DNA from: Pseudoneurospora amorphoporcata
Lineage: Eukaryota > Ascomycota > Sordariomycetes > Sordariales > Sordariaceae
Assembly (NCBI GenBank): GCA_033297205.1
Contig: MU859316.1
Location: forward strand, 1-39,582
Length of the DNA stretch: 39,582 nucleotides
Direction of reading: 5' to 3'
A model generated the notes under the pieces. It saw only the letters and a program-made list of their open reading frames with translations. It ran no database searches and had not been told where the DNA came from. This document shows positions 22,240 to 33,946 of this stretch, piece after piece (within the stretch, counting starts at the first letter, position 1; the number at the start of each line of letters is the position of its first letter). A program made the position numbers and the translations under genes.

Positions 22240-23828
22240 CTAATTCCACCTTCTCTCTCCCTTGCTTGGACTTCTTCGAGGGGTTCGTGAAGGCAATATC
22301 ATCCTCACATCAGGTGAATTGTCGGTGTCGGTCGCATCGTCAAAGAATTGCTGACGAGCTCGCCTCGGGGTTTCGATGGGCGCAAAGATGTATGCCTGCT
22401 GTGGGTTGTGGTGAAACGCCGGGGTGCTGAAAATTGGATGAACCGGAGTCTGCGGCGGCGCTGCTACTGGTGCCGGTTCTGCATGTTTTCTGGGAGATGA
22501 TGGTCTCAATGCTCCAGAATCACGAAGGGAGCCGAATCCTACATTGGTACCAATGATGGCGACCAGGAACGCTGATAGGATGAAGCCCTGTGTACAAGTT
22601 AGCAGTTGGTCCAAACACATAGCGTACAAGTATCTCCAACTTACCCAGGTTTTGTAGGATATGATAGTAAAGAACTCATTCAATATCTCGGCCATATTCC
22701 TTGCTGATATCTGAGTCATCATCACAGTCGACGGGTCCTGGTTCATACACGCTTCCCATTCGTTACAGGGCATCTCCAAAGCCGGTGCCCGATTTAACTT
22801 GGGAGCGCATAGGTTTTTGTGGTAGTTGCTTGTACATTGCGATATCTCGTGCATCAAGTTTGACCGAGCCTTGTCAGCGGCACGCGAGAGATCGTTGCGT
22901 ACAGCCATTACGCAACTAAAAACCGCGAACAGAATAACGCCAATCAAAAACGTGTTGATGACGAACTGTAGCCACCTCGAGAGCACTGCCGGAGCAGCAG
23001 GGTATTTGCTGACGGTGTCGAGAAAGCTGGTCAACCAGCCGGGGTCCGCGTTCTTGTCTGTCGAGGACCGCCTCCTTCCTGGTCGTACACCCTCCTCCCA
23101 ATCACTATCAGATTCATCTGATGCATGGTCGAGGCGAGATCGTACGCTTCCAACGTCACGGTCGCCGCGTTGGCGCTTGCGCTTCCTCTGCCTCCCGTTT
23201 TGGAAGTATTGCCTGGTGAACATGGCCTTACCCGCTTGTAGTGGTGTGTAAGCCGTATCCGGAATCTTGAAACTGTCGTTGAACATAGTCTCGGGGGTGT
23301 CGGGTGGCATTTCGGATATATCCGTCATGGTGGGACTAGCCTCTGAGGGCGAATCTAATGCCTTCTCATCGGACCGCTTCTGTGGTGTAGAAAAGGCGGG
23401 GTTTCGGAACTGGGGCGCTGTCGGCTTGTTCTGAAGTTGGGGGTTGAAGGATGTATTGGGAGGTTTAAGAGTATCTCGGTGCTCGTTGATCATGTTGTTT
23501 CGGGGAGTAGCTGTCGGGGCTCCGAACGTGGGGTTGCTAGTCTTTGGTGTTGAACTACTGAACGAAGCTGTTGGCGCAATGACGTCCTGTTAGCTAGAAG
23601 CTACTAGATAGACCACAACGCTGGAGACGCAACCCAAGTTATATCAGAGTAAAGTTCAAGAAGAGGTGTTGGCAAATATAGGTTGCGTCGCATGCAGTAC
23701 AAGAGTGCCACTTACATACCTAGTGGTGGTTGGTTTGACAGAAAAGAAGCATATGGGCTAGTGTGGTCCACGGGCGGCTTGCTCTCGAATTCCCATTCCA
23801 TGGGCGACTCGTTTCCTCGGCGATCCAT
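22240..23828 (-). CDS. brl1: Brl1/Brr6-type nuclear envelope protein
   Basis: Brl1/Brr6 proteins sit in the inner nuclear membrane/ER and help fuse the nuclear membranes during pore assembly. The core 23493-22240 shows a disordered, basic N-terminal half (RQRKRKRQRGDRD), a first TM helix (FVINTFLIGVILFAVFSCVM) and the lumenal domain with paired cysteines (ISQCTSNYHKNLC, MPCNEWEACM). The second TM helix follows (GFILSAFLVAIIGTNVG), then a C-terminal tail. An in-frame 57-bp intron interrupts KTW/GFILSAF at about 22588-22644 (GTAAGT, CTGCTAAC branch, ACAG). Leaving it in would add 19 residues without a stop just before TM2. An upstream exon from ATG 23828 codes MDRRGNESPMEWEFESKPPV..., typical of these proteins. 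Its donors near 23718-23724 do not match the phase of the next exon (from about 23586, starting DVIAPTASFSS), so the 5' structure is unsure. Confidence 0.85.
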
Positions 23829-24500
23829 GATGGCGGGCAGTCGATGTTGATGCTTTTAGGAAGTTCACATTTGCCTTGGGAGTTGATGGGTGGCTGGACA
23901 GTCTTATGGTTGAGTGGGAGCGCGGGACGACGTCAGAGAGACCTCGATTTTTGGGGGGAAAGAGCTTCCGGAGTTCAGGGATAGCACGGAAGTTGCCCAG
24001 CACCAAGTTCGGTCGTGGTGGCAACGGCGCGCCAATGCAAAGTAAACACTGGAATTCGGTCCCAAGAACGACTTCTGCTCCCTGGCTTCTGTTGCATGCC
24101 TGCATCCACTGCAGGGCAGAAAGTTTGGGGTGGAGTGTCTTTAAGTAGGTAGGGACACCCCACAGCGTGTAAAGCCACCCCGTGCAACCACCGTACTGCA
24201 GTGACGCTAGACCGTGAACAGTGACGAAGGCGCGGTACTTCTAGATTTGCTCGTGGCTAAACAGCGCACAGACCAAGCGGCCAGCCCGTTGCCTTGTCTG
24301 GGAGGTCGATGGATTGAGAGTTGAACCTTTGCCCGTTCACTAAAAACAACCAAACCGCAATTCAAGCCAAAATCTTCAGTCATTGACTCGTCTTCTCTTT
24401 CGCCAGGGACTGCTGCGTCTAGGAGAAAAGCCCGCTTTTGAGATACCCAAACGAACCATCCCTCTCCGATCAGCACATCAACACCCCTTCAGCAGCAGCC
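23829..24500. promoter_or_regulatory. Divergent promoter region shared by brl1 and iws1
   Basis: 672 bases separate the two start codons, which face away from each other, so both promoters lie here. No individual element could be assigned with confidence. The iws1 leader just before ATG 24501 is C/A-rich (AGCAGCAGCC), a good start context. Confidence 0.6.
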
Positions 24501-25932
24501 ATGTCGGACGCCGCTTCTCCGGCGGGTTCCCCTGCTGCCGAACCCACTGAGCATCACGATGAGGACCAGGTCAACGAGACTCACCAGGATGACGGAAGCA
24601 ATCACGGAGGCGACAACGAGAATAAAGATGGAGGCAATGACGAAGACCACCAAGATAAGGATTCCGATGTCCTGTCCGAAATCGACGAGGAGGAGTTTGG
24701 CGATGACTACGGCGCCCGGCCTGTTGACATTGACGAGAATGTGGCCATGAAGCTGAAGGCGCGGAGGAAGACGACCACAGACACGACAAAGAAGCCAAAA
24801 GAAGGACGGAGGCCCAAGAAGCGGTCGCGTGATGACGATGACGTTGACGCTGCGGATGACGACGGTGAGCGCCGACCACGCAAGGTCCGCGCCGAGGGCG
24901 AGCGGCGTGCTAGGAAGGAGGAAGAGGATCGGGCAGCACAAGCGGAGGAGAACCTCACTCCAGATGAGCGCAGACGACGCGCTTTGGAGCGCGCCATCGA
25001 CGCTGCTGTCAAGAACCCCATCAAGCGGAGGCGAAAGAAGGATGATATTGTAAGGAGTCTCCCATTGTCACTGTGCAGCGTTTGTCGTGCAGGCATGCTG
25101 ACCGATATCTGAACAGGACCTGGAAGAGGAGACGGACGAACAGATTGCGAACCTGAAGGTCGCCATGGAGAAGGCCTGCGTAGCCGACAACGAAGCCCGC
25201 GAACAAAAGCAGCCCGCCGTGCACAAGCTCAAGCTTCTACCGCAAGTTACCGCGATTCTAAACCGGACCGCGATCCAGGACTCCGTACTAGACCCCGAAA
25301 TCAATTTCCTCCAGTCTGTCAGATACTTCCTGGAACCTCTGAACGACGGAAGTTTGCCCGCATACAACATTCAGCGTGCCATCATGAGCGCGCTCATGAA
25401 GCTGCCCATCAACAAGGACGTGCTTCTGAGTAGCGGCATCGGCAAGGTCGTCGTTTACTACAACAAGAGCAAGAGCCCCAGCGCTGACATCAAGCGTGAT
25501 GCGGAGCGTTTGCTGGGCGAATGGAGTCGTCTGATCCTGAAGAGGACCGACGACTACAAGAAGCGTCACATCGAGATGCGCGAAATCGATGTTAGGTATG
25601 TCCCCTTGTCTGCCTTCCTCTGTTACTAAACGCTAACCCCTCTTCCTTGCACCAGCGCCGTACGAGGCCAGCGCGAAGGCGGCAGCTCCCAAGTGACGCT
25701 GACCCAGCGTCCCGCCGGCAAGTCCCGCTACGAAATCGAGCGCGAGCGCGCCCTCGCTCCCGAGGTACGCAACAACAACCGCGCCAGGCCCGTCGGCCTT
25801 CCCGCCAGCTACACCATTGCTCCCAAGAGCACCTATATCCCGGGCCAGGCGCCGACCGATCATCGTCCCATTGGTCACAGCGGTCACGAGGCTTTCCGGA
25901 GGATGACCCAGAAGGGCAAAGGAAAGCGCTAA
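24501..25932 (+). CDS. iws1: Iws1/Spn1, RNA polymerase II elongation factor
   Basis: Three exons, 24501-25049, 25117-25595 and 25656-25932, 1305 nt, 434 residues. Introns are 67 bp (GTAAGG...ACAG) and 60 bp (GTATGT, CGCTAAC branch, CCAG). Iws1 binds Spt6 and histones and travels with elongating RNA polymerase II. The N-terminal ~130 residues are Asp/Glu-rich and disordered, followed by a Lys/Arg-rich segment (KNPIKRRRKKDD). The conserved folded core, about residues 215-345, is the TFIIS N-terminal/LW-like domain: FLQSVRYFLEPLNDGSLPAY, IQRAIMSALMKLPI, LLSSGIGKVVVYYNKS, AERLLGEWSRLILKR. The C-terminus is basic and ends MTQKGKGKR, near the family's usual length. ATG 24501 (MSDAASPAG) is preferred to a more upstream frame start because of its context and the acidic leader. 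The gene converges with the SR kinase. Confidence 0.96.
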
Positions 25933-27284
25933 AAAGACGTTGAATATCCTGGTTCTGGGGTATCGCTTGAATTTCGTGAGATATGATACATACATCCCGA
26001 GAGCGTGACGAGGAGAGGTAGACATGGAGGCACGGCATGGTTGTGGACGAACGGAAAAGGAACTACAGCAGGGATGAAATTATTGATATCTACATGTGAA
26101 AACGAAAAATCCATTTACTGCTCTTGCTGGTGCTGCTATACGAAGAGGACACGGTTGGATGGAGGATACCTCTATGCTTCCACAGACAAATGACAGGGTT
26201 GGCTTGGTTCTCAATACACACAGAATGAAATAGGGGCATCTGGGAAAGTTACATCTTAATCATTGCACTTGCACTTGAATACATACTTCACATAAGACTT
26301 GATGCAAGCCGTGTTTCCAGAGTTCTGATAATCCGTGATAAACTCAGTCATGCCCACGCAACTGGATACAACTGGAAGTCAAACCAACCGCTTTCACGGC
26401 ATCACTATTTCTTCTACCTACGCTACCAGGTTTACATACGTACCCGACTGAATCTAAACTCAGTAACTCTTAACCAAATCAAAAACACTCACACGGAACT
26501 CACAACCACGGGACATGGACTACTCCGCTTGCTGGTATATTTTGTTCGAAAACTACACTGAGAACGAAAAACAAACCAGAAAAACCAAAACGAACGTGGG
26601 TAGGTATCTATCTGACTGATATTTCGCCTCTAAAAACAAGTTGCCTGAAAACGCACACTCCTCCCGACGTATCGATTTAGACAAACATAAAAGCAAGGAA
26701 AAGGGCCAACGCGCTGGCTCTCCGCTGAAACCATGACAGGGCCAGACCAAATGAGGTGGAGTGTTGATGAATGGATGCTACCAGTGGAGAAGATATGCAG
26801 AGCGTCGAGCTGTGTACTTTAATGGTACAGCGACAACACCCTGGGGCGTTTGGCCTTGTCCCAAGAGGTATTGTATGTAGCTCAGATGTGTTCTTTGCTT
26901 TCTTGCTTTTGATGCGCTAGCGCGAGGCCATATTCGACAAGGCTGGACGTGAAACAGAGAAAGAGGAAATTCTCTAGTCGAGGTATAGTGAAACCCATTT
27001 GTCTTTATAAGCCTGCCTGCCAGCGCAGCGGGTAAATGAGCGTTCGTCCCAACATCTCTCTGCATTATACCAACAAAGGTGAAAAAAAGAAGATGCTGCT
27101 CTCTCTCTCTTAAAGGTGTGAGTGTGTGTGTTTCCGCCCAGGAGCAGTAGTGTCCATTTAAGCCAGCCAGCTTCTTCCCCTGGTTCTTTGTCATGTCACC
27201 TCCCCCCTCCCCACCCCGCCTGTCCAGTGTCCAGTGTCCTCGATGACACTAGGACTAAACGACAAAAACAACAAAAAAAAGCAT
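25933..27284. other. Intergenic region between converging iws1 and SR-kinase genes
   Basis: 1.35 kb that should hold both 3' untranslated regions and terminators. Short TG and CT runs lie around 27100-27135. No coding frame or RNA gene is supported. Poly(A) signals cannot be placed with confidence in fungi by eye. Confidence 0.55.
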
Positions 27285-30212
27285 TTATCGCTTCCTGACC
27301 TCACTTGCCCAGCCCTCTATACCCTCGCCACGACTTCCGACCTCTACCTTGTCGATCTTGACGCCCTTCATACCAGGAGTGTCCTCGAGCCAGTTGTGTC
27401 CCGCCATGCCGCCTGCGTTGGCTCGTCTCTCGGGTATCAGCTCCAGCATGGGCGTAAGAAAGTCGGCAATACGCTGAGCCTCCTCTGGCTTAAAGTGGTA
27501 TTTCTCACGCAGTACGTCTGGCAGCGCCCAATGCCTCAGGCGGTGGATGTTGCGCAGCTCGCCTTTTCGGTTGAAGATCTCTTGCGACCATTTGCCGGAT
27601 AGACAAAGGGACTTCGGAAAGGGGCCCATAAGCTCGATTATCTGCGCGATGTGGTCGTCATCCTTGCCATACTTGGTGCCCGACTGCGGATCGAAAAGGT
27701 AGTCGCCGGTGATAAGCTCGAATACCTGTGGTCCTGTGTTAACAACACCTGCGCTACATCGTTAACAGAGTCAGAATTACGTACCATGGCAGCCATACTC
27801 CAGACATCCGTGCTTGCACCCCACTTGGCACCGAGAATGACCTCGGGCGACCGATATTGTCGAGTCTGGATGTCATTGGTGAAGTGGTGGTTCACCCAGC
27901 ATGCGTTTCCGAGATCTGCAATCTTGACACTGATAATGTCAAACTGCATGTCGTCTACATTGCGCTTGTCTCCCGTGGTCGCAGGGGGTGTAGCTGTCTT
28001 ATCTAGCGAAATCCCTGAAACCTCCTTGCTAAGGAGATCGGCGCTCTTCTCACGTCGACTTTGGTCGTCCTCCCCATTCTTGTTGTTGAATGGGTTTCCT
28101 TCTTGCGATTTAGCACCTTTTTGGATTCGATGTCAGTTAGCTGAACGTTGACAGCACAGTCTTGAACCAACTCGACTGACCTTCGGCCAACATCTGACCA
28201 AGCGACTGGGGTCCTGGGGAAGGGAAAATCGATCCGTGGTTGAAACTGGCGTTGAGGGGCGAAGGCAACGGCTGACTGCCGGTAATTAGGGTCCTCCGTC
28301 TCCTGCGGCTATTCCGAGTGTTCTCCTTGTCATTGGGCTCGTCTTTCACAACCCTCTTCACGGTCTGCTCGACGTCACCAATTTCGATCAGCACGTTTTC
28401 GGGCTTGAGATCTGTGTGGATAATACCACATTCCCGATGCAGGTAGTCGAGACCGAGAAGGACCTGCTTTGTGATTTGTTTGACGAGCGCCATCGGAATA
28501 CCCCTATGGTTCCACCTCTTGATCAGGCCCAGGAGGTTCTCTCCCAAGACCTCAAACACCATGCACACGTGGGTGCCGTTGGGGCCCTTGTGTTCGAACG
28601 AGTCGAGAAGGCTGACGACATGTCTGCGACCAGGGTGGTCGGGATTCGCTTGGACAATCTTATTGAGGAGCTTGATTTCGTCGATGGCGGTTTCGGTGTA
28701 ATGGGCGGCGGAGCGTACCACCTTGAGGGCTACGTGTTTTCCGGTGGTGTTGTCTCTTGATAGCCAGACTGTCGAGAAATGGCCCCATCCGAGCTTGCGC
28801 ACTACGGTGTATTTTCCGTCCTTGAACTTTTCGCCAATGGTGACGGGGTGGTAGCCTCCCTTGCAGTAATCCTCCTGATCCTCCTCATCGGCAGTGTTCT
28901 CGGCGATGTCCTCTGCCGCCGAAGAGGACGAGGTTGGTGAGCTCGTCATAGCTGATGCCAAGTGTGCGGCCCTGGAAAAAGTACAATTGTAAGTATATGA
29001 TTGTTCACGATATACGTGTTTGCAAAGAATGCCGCGGCGATTAGGAAGGGTGGCGGGATGCGACAAGCGACGCGGAGTTGGGCTGGGGGACAAGAAGTGG
29101 CGGGGTCTTGGTCAAGGTTGGGCGGGCTAGATCTTGTTCTCCGCAGAATGCCAAACTTTCAGCAGCTTCGGGACTGGGGTTTAGGGGTGTGCACAAAGCG
29201 GAATCGCAAAAAGCGGGGGGGACCTTGTCTTGAGCATTGTCTTCATAGGTTCCATTCTGCGATGTCGTCGACTTGGTAACAATGATCGCGCCGTTGGGCG
29301 GTTTCTCTAAAGGGGGCGGGAAGGATGGGGGAGGAGCCGGGCGACAGCAAAGGGGGAGTTCGCGATAGAAGCAATAAGAGAATGGCAGTAACCTGAATAT
29401 CTTGTTTGGGGTTGGGTTGGGTTGGCTAGGACGTCGGCCCTGAAAAGGAGGAGCGGTATGATGCAGTCTTCAAGTTTTGTGACTTGGAGGACGTGAGGGG
29501 GCTAGGATGGCTGCGTGATGCACACAGGAAGAACCAAGGGCACAGGAAACCACACCGTGACCTCAACATGGAAAGTGATGCCACACCCACTCTCGAGCCA
29601 GCCACAAAAGGCTCACAGCGAGCCGACAAGAGGTCGCGGGTCTTGTGTTCCAGGTTCCAGTGTCGCTCTCCCAGGGCTCAGTCTCTCTTCACTCGAAGCT
29701 GCCAGTGATGCACCCATGCATGTTGCGGTCATGTCTGTCGTAACTCGTGGCGCGGAAGAACCTGGCTAGACAGGATGAATCCAATGGGACGCTTTCCCCT
29801 CCATGGACCTCCACGGCCTACGTACCCCGCCACTTGGCCAGCGACACGGCTGCCCGACGAACCAAAGGCCGTCCAGGCCAAAGAAAGAGAAGGCTGACAC
29901 CATTGACTGTACTGGGCTGATATAACACCAAGGGCAATGAACGGGCAAACGACCGACCGAACCACTGGTTGCTTGGGGTTACAGGGGGGAAAAAAGGTTC
30001 AAAATGCATACAGAAGAGAAAGCGCAATGCACCTACCCGGGATCGTCTGTGGTAATGATGGGCTTCAACCCGTCCTTCCTCCTCTTGTTGTTATTGGTAT
30101 TGTTGCTGCCGTTCTTGTTCGAATTGCCGTTGGAGGCAGTCGCCGCGGGGGATGAAGCTGCCTGAGCCGAGGTTTGCGCCGTACTGTCTTTGGCTTGTTG
30201 CGATCCGTTCAT
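27285..30212 (-). CDS. sky1: SR-protein kinase (SRPK; Sky1/Dsk1-like)
   Basis: Kinase that phosphorylates Arg/Ser-rich splicing and export factors. Exons 28971-28181, 28116-27785 and 27725-27285 are certain in outline. Introns are 28180-28117 (GTCAGT, CAGCTAAC branch, AAAAAG acceptor) and 27784-27726 (GTACGT...ACAG). Motifs are the Gly loop LGWGHFSTVWLSRD, the Lys in HVALKVV, EIKLL, HTDLKPENVL, KIADLGNACW and QYRSPEVILG. A disordered spacer with RRRRR and SPS/LPSP splits the kinase lobes, as in all SRPKs. A 5' exon 30212-30037 (MNGSQQAKDSTAQ...GLKPIITTDDPG) joins in phase to the CAG acceptor at 28972. The total is then 1740 nt, 579 residues, but the intron is 1065 bp, very long for this genome. 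If that exon is wrong, ATG 28949 (MTSSPTSSSS) gives 513 residues. Confidence 0.92.
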
Positions 30213-33200
30213 TGTTGGTATGCAGGAGGCAAGCTGTCGCTATCGTACACGGGCCGGAGCGCGGTAGGAAGACGAAGTCGCGATCGTTTGTTTGGTGGTG
30301 AGGATATTAGTACAGCAGCTGGGGTGCGCGAACTTGCGAAGGTCGCCGCCGTTAATAGCGAAGACAGGAGTGAGTTGATGGCTGTGGGGAAGGCCCAAAA
30401 TGCGATGCGACGGCGGCTAGTAGTGGAGTGCAAGAAGTCTCAAAATCTCACTGCCCTGGTCTGACGAGTCCCTTGTTAGCTCCTGATGCCTTGGGGCATT
30501 GGGTCATCAAAACAGGTTCAGGTGACGAAACGCGACTGATTCGGCGCCCAGTAACATGGGATAGAAGCGTGCAAGTAAGGTGAGTCGATGGGGCAACGGA
30601 ACTGAAGAGGATCAAGGCCGCGACTGTCGCCTGAACTCGTGGGGTGTCGTGCGCATAACAAACTGCGGCAATCGAGGGTATTGTTTACGCCAGTCAACGT
30701 CTCTCGTCGCCGGTCCTCCATCCGATTCCCCTGGCTAGAAACGAAGATGATGGACGCGTATGGACGGATCGCGCAGTGGCGGATTTTCAGGCCAAGAAGC
30801 GTGAAAGCAGCAGAGCGCCCCGCGCCTCTTTGCAGATCCGCGCCAAGCAACAACGATAGCTTATGACTAACCTGGAGAGAGATGCCTGTGGTCTTTCGGA
30901 TATTCCAGAAGTCTGAATGGAATCGCTGGTGCTGGCAGTATGTAGGCAAGTATAGTCGAACCAAACAAATGACAAGGCCGTTCGGTATGGATACAGTGGA
31001 TTGTTGTCGTAATTCAAAACACCAGTCGGACTGGGTTCAAGGGGCCTATAGATAGGGCAAGGACTTCTTGGCTCGTGATAAGAGAAAGTGTGTAATCGTT
31101 ATGCTTTCGTCGAAAAGGTTAGGTAGGTGTCGGGTGGTTGGCCAGAAAGGATTTCAAGATTCCCCGGGTCTGTCACGATCAGAAGTGGAAGAAAGAAGTT
31201 GAAAGAAAAAAGAGAGCTTGATTTCACGCGCAACGTGACAAGGACGTCATCTAGTAATAGCCGCTGCAGACACTGCAGTGCCGCCGTAGGACGGAAAATG
31301 TGCCTTGCCTTGCTCGTTGCGATCACCTTTTTCACAGGTTGCTGCCCTGTCCGCAGGCTGGGATATGTAGGTACCTGGACTGCTTGCTATAGCAGGGTGG
31401 TTGGTTGGTAGTCGCAAGAAAGAGTTCGTTTGATTTCGACGTCGGGTGTCCGCAACCAACTGCTCAAACCGTTGCGGTACGTACTCGTTGTATAAAATAC
31501 GGTATGTATTGCACTATGCGCCGGGAGGGGCTGAAGGGTATCAGGAACTACGGGTACCTGGTCGCCGGGGTATCACGGGTTAGAAGGTTGAGTATAAGTC
31601 GAGCGCAAAGACATCGCTCGCGAAGAGGTACCTCTAAGCAATGCAAAAGATTCTACCTATAAGGCTGGTGCAAGAGAGGGTATGCGGTGCAATGTCCTCA
31701 AATGCCCAACGTGCTGGCGCAGAGCAGAAGCAGCACGCAGAGACGCAGTTGAGAAACTTGAAGACGGAAGTACACAGGAGGAAAAAGAGGTCACATTGCG
31801 CCCAGCCTCTAATATCAAGGATTGCGACGACGTCGGGTCTTGTTGTGAAAGAGAAAGGGAAGTAGAAAAGTATAAGCCACCTACTCAAGTACCCAACAGG
31901 GTTTGGCAGGGAATCCAAGTCGTTAGTCCAACGTGACTGCCTGGGTATCTCTCTTGATCTCTGTGAGAGGGGCTCGGAGGGCTCTTTCTCCAAGGGCCCG
32001 GGCTGTGCGCGATCAGTCTGCAATATCAACCAATCTCCCCATGTCGTCGCAACCTATGTATAGAGGAAGGAACGAAGCCATCGTCCAACCCTCAATCGTC
32101 ACTCACGGCCTAACCCAACCCGACTGGCAGCGGGCAAGAGCGATGAGGTGGTGGTCCCTCGGAGCGGGGTTAGCGACGACCTACCGCCAGGAAGCAGAAG
32201 TCGCAGCAGCTGGCACGGGGCCATGTTCCAGGTTCTCACAGCTGGCTGCCCGTCAACTGTTTCACACCAGCCCGATCCTTTTTCTTCCGTTGCGACATGA
32301 CTTGTCGTCGACGACATCCGCTACCATTACTAGTACCAACCACAACCACAACCCTTGTGTTGTGAGGATTGAGCCGCCCAAGAGGACGGGACGGAACTTG
32401 AACGTGTTGATGCGTAGAGTGTTTACAGGTTGGCTTTGTTTTTCCATCCCGTAACTGCTCTTTCTTTTCATCTTTCGTCTTTGAATGACCGATGGTAACC
32501 CTGCCGTCGAGATGCACATTGAAACAAATGCCGTCTGGAAGCTACTATTTTTATACATCTGCCCTCGAGAGCACCTGTCAGCCTCTTTCGCTTTTTGTGA
32601 CCGCCAGAAAGAAACCTTGATACTATTCATGTGTCTAGTTGTGAATATCGAGTCCACATAGACATTCCTTCATTATCCACTACAGTAGACGGGTATCATA
32701 GTTCATCTCGTTCACATAAAAAGCTGCATACTTTCAAGGATGAAACCAGCTAGCATCTGATGCGGCCAGGGCACCCAACCCCACCCCTTCTTCCCCCCCA
32801 ACTCGCTTGGCAGGCCCTTGTCCTGTCCCTGCACCCCGCGGTGCCGTTCGTCGATATCAGTGGTCCATGTCGTTGTTCAGCTGTTCCAGGCTGAACCAGG
32901 TTGCCAACCTTTTTCAAAAAGGACCATCCTGACCTGACGGCCCATCAGCATTCTTTCGTCATATCCTCCCTTCTTGGGTCGTGAGCAGTCAACGTCGTCA
33001 AGTTCCCAATGTCCGACTGAGTCAACTTTTCAAGACTCATCTGCGTTTGGCTTGAATGGGTTTCATTCGGCTGACGAACCCCCTCTCCAATCATCTAAGC
33101 CATTAGATTAAATGCGTCTTGTTCGTTCTGCCAACATTTTCGTATCCTCATGTATGCGTATGGGGATAGGGATAGCCCAAAAGCGCCAGTCAGTGATGAA

Positions 33201-33946
33201 TGCTCTTCGGTTGCCATCTACATGCTCGGTAGGTCTTGAATGACCTTACCGTAGGCTATGCAGCTTGGGGATGTCGCTTCGAGACCGGCCAGATACGTGT
33301 TGAGACATTGCAGAGCTGCATCAATCTCAAACATCGCCCTTTTTGTTGGGGTTGTGTCGGTTGTGCTTCTTCAAAGAGGCACGATTTCCAAGCTCTCTCG
33401 GCTGTCCCTAGACCCGGTGTAACAACGTACCTCCCAGCCGTTCGGTCGAAATCAAGGGTTGATCACCAAGTGTTTCCTGCCGACCGCGACGTCCTCGATG
33501 GCTGCATCCGTATCGTCTTCGAGAGTTCGAGTGACTCTGGGTGTTACTCGGCTTGCTGGAGCGTTGCCAAGAAACGGTACGATTTCGACTCCATATGGAG
33601 GGCCTCCGGGTACTGGTACCGTATTCGTACAGCGTTATATCTATCTCCCTCTGCAGTAGAGGCCCATCTTCGAAGCAACTAGTCGACGATTTTCGAAGTG
33701 TTAACTGTCGACGAACACGGCTCTGGATATGGGTTGATAAGATCGTAGTGCGTCTCGTCCAGGTTCGAACGGAGCTGTATCGTAGCAAGACCTCCTCGCA
33801 CCATCCTGTCACTCTAAAGCAGAGTAGAACTTGATGGTTAAGTTGGCCAGTGCACCCCTTCGACGGAATACCGACGGCCTCAGTATCGTACACCGGATCG
33901 TTGTTGTATATCGTTCCTTCTCCTTTCCATAACGTGTCGTATACCT
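30213..33946. other. Long gene-free stretch above the SR-kinase gene
   Basis: 3.7 kb with no supported gene; normal G+C, no visible transposon ends. It should hold the SR-kinase promoter next to 30212 and the 3' end of the rhodopsin-domain gene next to 33946. Open frames at 31933-32454 (GTG start) and 33236-33682 (TTG start) have no recognisable domain. The block at about 33400-33800 is rich in TCG and TTCGA words but I could not derive a protein from it. A decayed gene or a long non-coding transcript is possible. Confidence 0.5.

Noticed and set aside
31933..32454. A 173-codon plus-strand frame.
   Set aside because: GTG start, no family features, and comparable chance frames occur on the other strand of the same stretch.
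33236..33893. Overlapping frames on both strands in a TCG/TTCGA-rich stretch.
   Set aside because: No frame gives a coherent protein or splices into the neighbouring rhodopsin-domain gene, whose exon phases close without it.
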